Shown here: positions 44,094 through 49,997 of the stretch, piece by piece
Numbering within the stretch: the first letter of the stretch is position 1
How the letters are laid out: every line of letters begins with the position of its first letter
Origin: Micractinium sp. NFX-FRZ
Lineage: Eukaryota; Chlorophyta; Trebouxiophyceae; Chlorellales; Chlorellaceae
Assembly (NCBI GenBank): GCA_029339195.1
Contig: JAPTJF010000454.1
Location: forward strand, 1 to 49,997
Reading direction: 5' to 3'
DNA length: 49,997 nucleotides
Position numbers and translations under genes: made by a program
The notes under the pieces: model-generated
The model's input: only the letters and a program-made list of their open reading frames with translations
Told to the model about the DNA's origin: nothing
Database searches by the model: none

Positions 44094-47000
44094 ATGTCCG
44101 CGCTCAGACAGGCGGCCAAGGTAAGGTTTGGTGGGCGCATGCAATAGCAATGTATGCACCCGGTGCGGCCTCCGCTGACTGCATGTGCCGCGCACTGGTA
44201 ATCGCAGGTCGCCCGGGCGGCCGGCCTGCACACCCACCAGCAGACCCGCAGCTTCAGCCTGATGGATAAGCTTTCCAAGAAGACGAAGGAGGCGGTTGAA
44301 AAGTGAGTGCAGCAGTAAGGGTTGGGGTTTGGTGGGGCGGCTGGCGGCAGGCGGCAGCGGCGGCAGGCAGCAGCCCGCATCAGAGGAGGAAGCTCCCTGC
44401 ATGCAGCGCCAGCATGCGTCCCCGCTTGTCTACCTTCATCACAAAGCCATGCACGCTCTTGCCTTACCTATGAGCCATGCACAAAGTCTGCATGCCACCC
44501 GCGTCTGCATACTGTCCGTGCGGTGCTGCACCACCCTTACCTCTCCCACGCCCACTTCTCTCCCACGCCTGGTTCTCTCTCACGCCGGCTTCCTTGCCAT
44601 CAAGTGCTCTCCGTGCATGACTGACGCTTTTGTCGCCTGATCTTCCCCGGCCCTCTTGGTTTCCGTTGTTCCCACAGGACCAAGGAAGCGGCTGGGGATC
44701 TGAAGAGCGCAAGCGGCGCCTCCGCCGAGCGCCTGCAGCAGCTGCGGGAGCAGGCCGCTGCGGCCAGCTCCACGCTTGGAGAGAAGGTGCAGCGGGCGGC
44801 CAGCAGCGCGCAGCAGCTAGCCAAGGAGACGGTGGAGGAGCTGAAGAAGCAGCAGGGGGCAGGGGCCAGCAGCACGGGTGCGGCAGCAGGCGGCACGGAG
44901 CAGCAGGCGGCAGGGGCGGCGGGGGCCGATGTGGGCGCTGCTGGTGAGCAGCAGCAGCAGCAGGCGGCAGCGGAGGAGCAGCAGCAGCAACAGGGCAGCA
45001 AAGCGGCGGGGAAGCCGGGCATTGGGGAGCGGCTGAAGAGCTTTGCTTCGGTGGCAGCAGCGGAGATTGCACGGGCAGTCAAGGTACGCCCGCACATCTG
45101 CTTAGCAGCTCGCGCTGCGCCACTGCCGCCCCTGCCGCCGCTCCCGCTGCTGCTGTGCTGCCCTGTGCTGCCCATGCTGCTGCTGCAATTTGAATAGCCA
45201 GCGAGTGACACCTGTGCAGCATACAGTGGTGCACCAGGGCACCTGCCTGGAACGCCCCCTAGCAGTGTGCTCACGCCCCACATGCACGATTCCCTGCCCA
45301 CCGCCCGCTTCCTGCGCCACCTGCTGTCCCGCCGCCGCCTGCAGAGCGAGCAGCCCTCGTCGTCGGCGCTGCGGGGCGCGTCGGTGAAAACTGCTGAGGT
45401 GCAGACGGCCGGCACCAGCGCCCTGGTGACTGCCAAGCAGCAGCAGAGCGCGTGGCAGCGGCAGATGGACGACATGCGCAGCAAGGTGGGCTGCCTGATC
45501 CCATGCCGTACGGCTGTCCCGCATGCTGTCCTGCTCTCTCTGTTTCCTTGGTTTCGTCCTGCCAGTGTGCCAAGCTACACGCGGGTGTGCGCTGTGGCCT
45601 GTCAGCTGCCACCATGGCGGTGCATTCAGGCTGCCGAGCCACAATCATTTCGCATCCTGTTGCTGAGCCGGCACTCCGTTCTTTGCACGGCCTGCCCCGT
45701 GCGCTTGCTCATTCCCTTCACTCGCTCCTCGCTCCCACACCCCCATGTGTGCAGCTGGACGGGCACCCCTTCTTTGCCCGCATGCGCGGCCTCAACCTGG
45801 GCGCCAACCCGGTGATTGCCAAGGGGCGGGAGGCGGCGGAGAACATCCGGGAGCGGTGGGAGACGAGCGACTCGCCGCTGGTGCACCGCATCCAGGTGAG
45901 AACGGGTTTCCAATGACAGTTGTGTTTTGGATTAGCAGGCCAGTGGGGCTTGAACGACGCGCCGCTGGTGCAGCGTATCCAGGTGAGGACACGCGGCTGG
46001 GTCGTCCCTTTCTTCACTTATAGGTTTAGTGCATAGTCAGGCGTGGGAGCGGGGCATGAGGACCTCGCCGCTGGCGCACTGGCTCGCTGCCAGCGTTGGG
46101 CAAGGCAGAGCAAGCATATGCATGGCGGCGGGGCGCCCGCGGGGGGCAGGGCTGCGGCTGCTCAGTGCCACCGCCCCCTGCCTGCCCCTAATAACGCAGC
46201 CAGTGTTGCCCTGCGCTCCCGTCCTTGAACCAATCTCTGGCACGTCTCCCAACGAGGCCCGCATCGCCTGACCCCCGCACGTGCCCGCTCCTCTCCTTGT
46301 CACCGGCACGTGGCCCACACCCACAATGTCCGTGTCACCTTTTCCTCAATCACGAATGATGCAGTACAAGCATCGACGTGTGTGCATCTACCATCATAGC
46401 ACGAATTATTTGTCCCTCGAAACCCCTGCTCCCCGCAGGACGCGGTGGACTCCCTGCAGTCGGAGAGCGACACGGCGCGGGCGCTGCGCGAGATCCGCGC
46501 GCGTGACCCCTCCTTCGACATGGTCACCTTCCTGCGCAACCTCAAGTCGGATGTGGGCACCGTCATCAAGGTGGGGCCGGGTGTGAGGGGGATGTAGGGT
46601 GAAGGACGGTGTGAAAGAGGGATCAATCAGGAGGCGCGCGGGTGCAGGGTGGGTTGAGTGGGTGGAAGACATGGCCCCTCATCTGGGACACCTGAATCCA
46701 GATGCAGGCACCTTTACCAAGATGTGTGGCAGGCGGGACCCAGTGGCAGATTGAGAGGGGGGCCTTCGGTGCTGGCGGGTTGGGGTGGGAAGGCACTGCG
46801 TGCAGATGGCGGCTTGCACCGGACTGCATGCGTACCTTGCCTATTGTCGCCCCGCCTGTTCCTACCTTGCTCACTCTCTTGGCTGCCTGCAGGCGTACCT
46901 GGAGTCAAACGAGGATTTGATCAGGGAGCACTGCTCTCCAGAGATGATTGAGCGCCTGACGGGCATCATGCGCGCGCAGAAGCAGCAGGTGGGCGCCCGC

Positions 47001-48308
47001 AGTCGCAGCGGGACAGGACAGGCACTGGGACAGGACAGGCAGCGGGAGTGGGACAGGCAGGCAGCGGAACAGGACAAGAGCGCGCGTGGCCGGCCGCCTG
47101 CCTGCGATGCTCTGTGCGTTCCCCTGCACTGCTGGACACCCCTCATCTGCTGCCTGCTGCCGCCCGCCAAACCTCCTGCCACCACACCCAACCCAATCCT
47201 CGCCCACAGGGCCGGGTGCCCGGCCCCACCCTGCTTGGCACCTCGCGCGCACATTCACCCGCCGTTTTTCTCCAAGCCCTACCGTGCAACATGTGGTGTG
47301 CCGTGACCCCGCCCATGCCTGCCTCCATTGCCGCAGGGGCTGGTGCCGGACCCCACCCTGCTGGACACGAGCGAGGTTGAGCTGGTGGACATCAAGTTCC
47401 TGGAGGAGGAGCCCATTGTGGTGGTGCAGGTGGGCGGGCCTGCTTTTGGCCATGTAATTGCGTAGGGGCTCACTGTGATGGGTAGGGGGCATTTGAGTGG
47501 TGCTCCTGGAGGCAGAGCCCTTTGTGGTGGTGCAGGTGGGGCGGGCATGCCTTCAGAGCCGTGACGGGCCTCTGGCTGTAATGTGCTGCGCGTGTGACGA
47601 GGGTGGTGGGCAGGGGGTCCTCTGCTCACGGAGGGGGAGGCTGCTGTGGTGGTGCAGGCGGGCTCCACACACATATTCAGGGTGCTACATGTTGCAACCA
47701 CGTGGGCTGCGCTCTCCTTTCTGCCATGCCGTATGTGACCGCAACTGGCTCGACAGCAGAGACCGGCTTGAGGTCGACAATGGGTTGACCGGCATGCCTT
47801 GTAGAGTAAGGGTGCCTCTTCCTTCCTCCAACCCCATGCTGCTGCCCCCTGCCTCACCGCCCCTCGGACACACCCTGCCCCTCCCCCGGCCTGCAGTTCA
47901 CGTGCCAGCAAATCAACTGCACACGCGACTCGTTTGGCAACGTGGTGGATGGCAAGCCGGACGAAGTGCACAGGTGAGGGGCAGCAAGGGTGACGGGGGG
48001 TGACAGCCAGGGAAGGAGCCAAACACAGCTTGCAACACTGCGTTACGCAGCCCCGCGGCAGCCATGCTGCGCAGCAGGCGGCCGTCTGCCCTACGCGTCC
48101 TGTTCCCCCCGCCACGAAAATGACGTCGGCATGATCTTGCTGTGCATTCTCCCCCGTGTTCACATCCCCCCTCCCGCCCCGCAGGGTGTACTACTACTGG
48201 GCGCTGCAGCAGGAGAAGCAGGGGTACGTGGGTGCCGACGGCGGCTACCACCCGCCCCGGTGGCAGCTGCGCGAAATGCTCATCCGCGGCATGCACCATC
48301 TGCTCTGA
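44094..48308 (+). CDS. TIM44: Mitochondrial import motor subunit TIM44, 10 exons
   Basis: Matrix-side peripheral protein of the TIM23 translocase that recruits mtHsp70 to incoming preproteins. Exons: 44094-44120, 44208-44302, 44678-45083, 45345-45485, 45755-45895, 46439-46570, 46893-46988, 47337-47429, 47897-47973, 48185-48308; 443 aa in frame (human about 452). The presequence is basic (MSALRQAAKVARAAGLHTHQ). The N-terminal half is helical and Gln/Ala-rich, with GIGERLKSFASVAAAEIARA. The conserved C-terminal Tim44 domain has ARDPSFDMVTFLRNLKSDVG, ESNEDLIREHCSPEMIERL, EVELVDIKFLEEEPIVVVQF and HRVYYYWALQQE, ending WQLREMLIRGMHHLL. Three exon edges are tandemly duplicated into adjacent sequence. 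Confidence 0.96.
45939..45992 (+). pseudogene. Duplicate of TIM44 exon 5 3' edge
   Basis: The sequence reads LNDAPLVQRIQ then GTGAGG, mirroring the true exon end TSDSPLVHRIQ with GTGAGA at 45895. An AGCAG acceptor lies at 45934-45938, so a 44-nt cassette could form; in that frame it would meet TGA. A weaker trace is at about 46060-46082. Confidence 0.75.
47505..47660 (+). pseudogene. Two further copies of the TIM44 exon 8 3' edge
   Basis: The exon end PIVVVQ plus GTGGGC (to 47429) recurs as PFVVVQ plus GTGGGG (to 47534), and again as AVVVQ with GC instead of GT (to 47657). The copies lie in the following intron about 105-125 bp apart. Confidence 0.8.
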
Positions 48309-48383
48309 GCAGTGCAGCGATGCACCCCTTGCTCATCCGCGGCATGCACCACCTGCTCTGAGTAGTGCAGCGATGCACCCCCT
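48278..48383 (+). repeat. 53-bp tandem duplication across the TIM44 stop codon
   Basis: Two copies (48278-48330 and 48331-48383) both encode LIRGMHHLL and TGA. The second copy is in the 3' UTR and differs at few positions. The first stop is used, so the protein is unaffected. Confidence 0.95.
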
Positions 48384-49222
48384 GCTCTCGGGCGGCGCAA
48401 CACTGGGCTGTCAGCGGCTGCTAGAGGCGGAGGGCTGGCGCTGGCACTTCGTGCCTTTGCCAGCTGCCGGCGGTCAGCTCATTTGCGGCTGAGGGTTTTC
48501 CCCTTCAGCAGCCACTCAGGCTCTGGCAGCGGCGGCCGGGGAGCCCATCAGCCACTACGTGGCGTCTGCAATCACACCCCCCACCCACCTAATTCCTTGA
48601 TGCCTTCTGTTGCATGTCAACGTACGATTCAAACATTCAATGCCACCGGGGAGCCTAAGTGAGGGTGCATGCACTGAACGAGTGGAAGGACGCACTATAC
48701 ATGGAAGGCAGCCGACAGTGGACGAGGAGAGACCCGAGGGGGCACGGGCCAACCCTGGTGAAACAAAAACAGGACAAACACAGCTTAGAGTGCGGGCACC
48801 AAGGACAGGGAAGACAAATCTGAGGCGTGCAGGCTGGGTCCTACAGTATTGTACCAACATCAAGGCAGAAAGTCCCGAAGTGTGCTGGTCAGGGCCCTGT
48901 GCCAGACCGCTGAGAGACATCAGAGGGTGAGTTGCTAGAAGGGCCAATGGGCCGCCAACAAACGAAATGGATGGCCCATTACTTTTCGCGACGGGCGGTG
49001 GGGGGACCCAAAACACCAGGCGGACCCCACGTTCCAGCTTCCCGTGAGCTAAAGCCACAAGGGCGTCACGAATGCAGCTAGGGGCTAAGAAGAACCCGCC
49101 CAGGGGGCCCAAGAGCCGCGGCCCACCCGGGGAAAACACAAACATGACAGAACGGCAAGCGCAAGTCTAGGTAGGCGGTGCACCTGTCAGCGCTCGGCGC
49201 CGGCATCCCAGCAATGGGTTTG

Positions 49223-49519
49223 CCACAGGCGAAGGCAAAGCAGGAAGCTGGGCAGACAGTGAGATGAGGCAAAAGCGCCCCGAGTAAGGTGGCCAGATCA
49301 CTAAGAATTGATGCATAGAAGCATCAGTCTGCTTTCTTTTGCTTTGGGGGTTTACGCGCTCTGCGATACTATAGCAGCTACACGTACCGGGGGTACATAC
49401 ACTCAATGAATGAAAGCATGCACGCCACAGGCGAAGGCAAAGCAGGAAGCTGAGTGGGCAGTACTGTACTAGTACGAGGCAAAAGCGCCCCGGGTAGTGG
49501 CCAGATCACTATGAATTGC
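49223..49519. repeat. Direct repeat pair, 80-95 bp
   Basis: Both copies (49223-49312 and 49425-49519) start ccacaggcgaaggcaaagca, share aggcaaaagcgcccc and end with ggccagatcact followed by A/T-AGAATTG-like sequence. The second has a small insertion containing gtactgtactagtac. They could be fragments of a dispersed element. Confidence 0.85.
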
Positions 49520-49530
49520 CGCTGGCGCAT

Positions 49531-49619
49531 CACGCCTTGCGGCGTCTAAAGAAGAAGAAGAAGAAGAAGAAGAAGAAGAATACGCCTCGCGGCGTCTACT
49601 TCTTCTTCTTCTTCTTCTT
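49531..49619. repeat. GAA/TTC inverted microsatellite with palindromic loop
   Basis: An AAG/GAA tract (about 49549-49580) and a CTT tract (49599-49619) are complementary and flank tacgcctcgcggcgtcta, whose near copy also stands at 49531-49548. The arms can fold into a stem of about 21 bp. The spacer itself is an ACGCC/GGCGT palindrome. Confidence 0.9.
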
Positions 49620-49997
49620 GATGCATTGAAGCACACCTTCAACCAAAACTGCCACTGACTGACTGAATGTGGGTTACACGTCATTTCAGCACAAACCTGT
49701 GCTGCTCAATGAATCAAGCAAACATAATGAATGGCATATTGAGATGCGAGCGGATCAGCAAGGGGACACGAGGGCATCGGGAAGGGGGGCAGGGGCGTCG
49801 ACCGCCGGGGGGGAGGAGCGGCCTGCGGCGGCGGCGGGCGCCCCAAGCCTCGCTGACTGCCACAGACTGCTGCTCGCTACAGACGCGCCCTCCCCGCGGC
49901 CGCTGAACTGTGAACTGTGAATCTTACAGGTGGTCCGCACGTTAACGTGCTGGGGCTGAGCCCTCTAACCTGTTCAAGCGATACCTGTGGAGGGAGT

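Larger units (their letters stand above)
48384..49997. other. Right-edge region without a supported gene
   Basis: No gene is supported. An 80-90-bp direct repeat (49223 and 49425) and a GAA/TTC hairpin (49531-49619) are present. A short coding-like stretch reads LLEAEGWRWHFVPLPA (about 48418-48465), but it has no start, splice sites or family. Base composition drops compared with the genes. Confidence 0.5.

Noticed and set aside
48397..48492. Coding-like stretch LLEAEGWRWHFVPLPA, loosely like a RAP-domain motif
   Set aside because: It is too short, has no start or splice signals, and lies in the 3' flank of TIM44 after a tandem duplication.
48555..49145. Minus-strand 196-aa frame in the gene-free right end
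   Set aside because: No recognisable domain, no splice or start context, and composition like the surrounding non-coding DNA.
49669..49920. Plus-strand frame with HKPVLLNE, resembling the start of RsmH/MraW methyltransferases
   Set aside because: The match is only eight residues; what follows does not resemble the family, and the frame degenerates into Ala/Arg-rich sequence.
1..49997. Search for CRISPR arrays, tRNA or rRNA genes and complete transposons
   Set aside because: None was recognised by eye. The repeats seen are micro- or minisatellites and exon-edge duplications without the spacing of a CRISPR array or transposase frames.

Overview
This window looks like nuclear DNA of a green alga, most likely a Chlorella-type trebouxiophyte. 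It is GC-rich and intron-dense, with roughly 90 short introns in eight genes, and it carries Ala/Gln/Gly-rich low-complexity protein tracts. TGTAA, the green-algal polyadenylation signal, follows three stop codons. The protein set is eukaryotic: TIM44, a SYP61-type SNARE, a GT61 glycosyltransferase, a mitochondrial methylmalonyl-CoA mutase and a kynurenine monooxygenase-like enzyme. The species cannot be fixed from sequence alone. I spliced the genes by hand using exon translation, splice-site sequence and phase. Seven models close in frame from ATG to stop.

Layout: (1) 1-1301, minus: one exon of an unidentified coiled-coil protein. (2) 1884-3593, plus: secreted or membrane NHL-repeat protein, with one small exon unresolved. 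(3) 4054-9159, minus: FAD monooxygenase of kynurenine 3-monooxygenase type, 15 exons, 474 aa. (4) 9830-12152, minus: alpha/beta-hydrolase (lipase-like), 6 exons, 357 aa. (5) 12420-14523, plus: SYP61/syntaxin-6-type Qc-SNARE, 6 exons, 234 aa. (6) 14965-19642, minus: GT61 glycosyltransferase, 13 exons, 533 aa. (7) 20651-32162, minus: giant ankyrin protein, 21 exons, 1801 aa. (8) 33626-43865, minus: methylmalonyl-CoA mutase, 25 exons, 754 aa. (9) 44094-48308, plus: TIM44, 10 exons, 443 aa. The last 1.7 kb has no supported gene and contains repeats and a GAA/TTC hairpin.

The genes do not form one pathway. The mutase and TIM44 are both mitochondrial matrix proteins and are divergently arranged with only 228 bp between start codons, so they may share a promoter. 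The hydrolase and SNARE are also divergent, 267 bp apart.

The most striking feature is structural. Many introns contain a diverged second or third copy of the edge of the neighbouring exon, often with a usable-looking splice site. I found this at six or more exons of the mutase gene, three of TIM44, two of the ankyrin gene, and once each in the SNARE and monooxygenase genes. It suggests that introns here grow by tandem duplication across exon boundaries, leaving decoy splice sites and possible poison exons. The window also holds five GC-AG introns and a 9-nt microexon.
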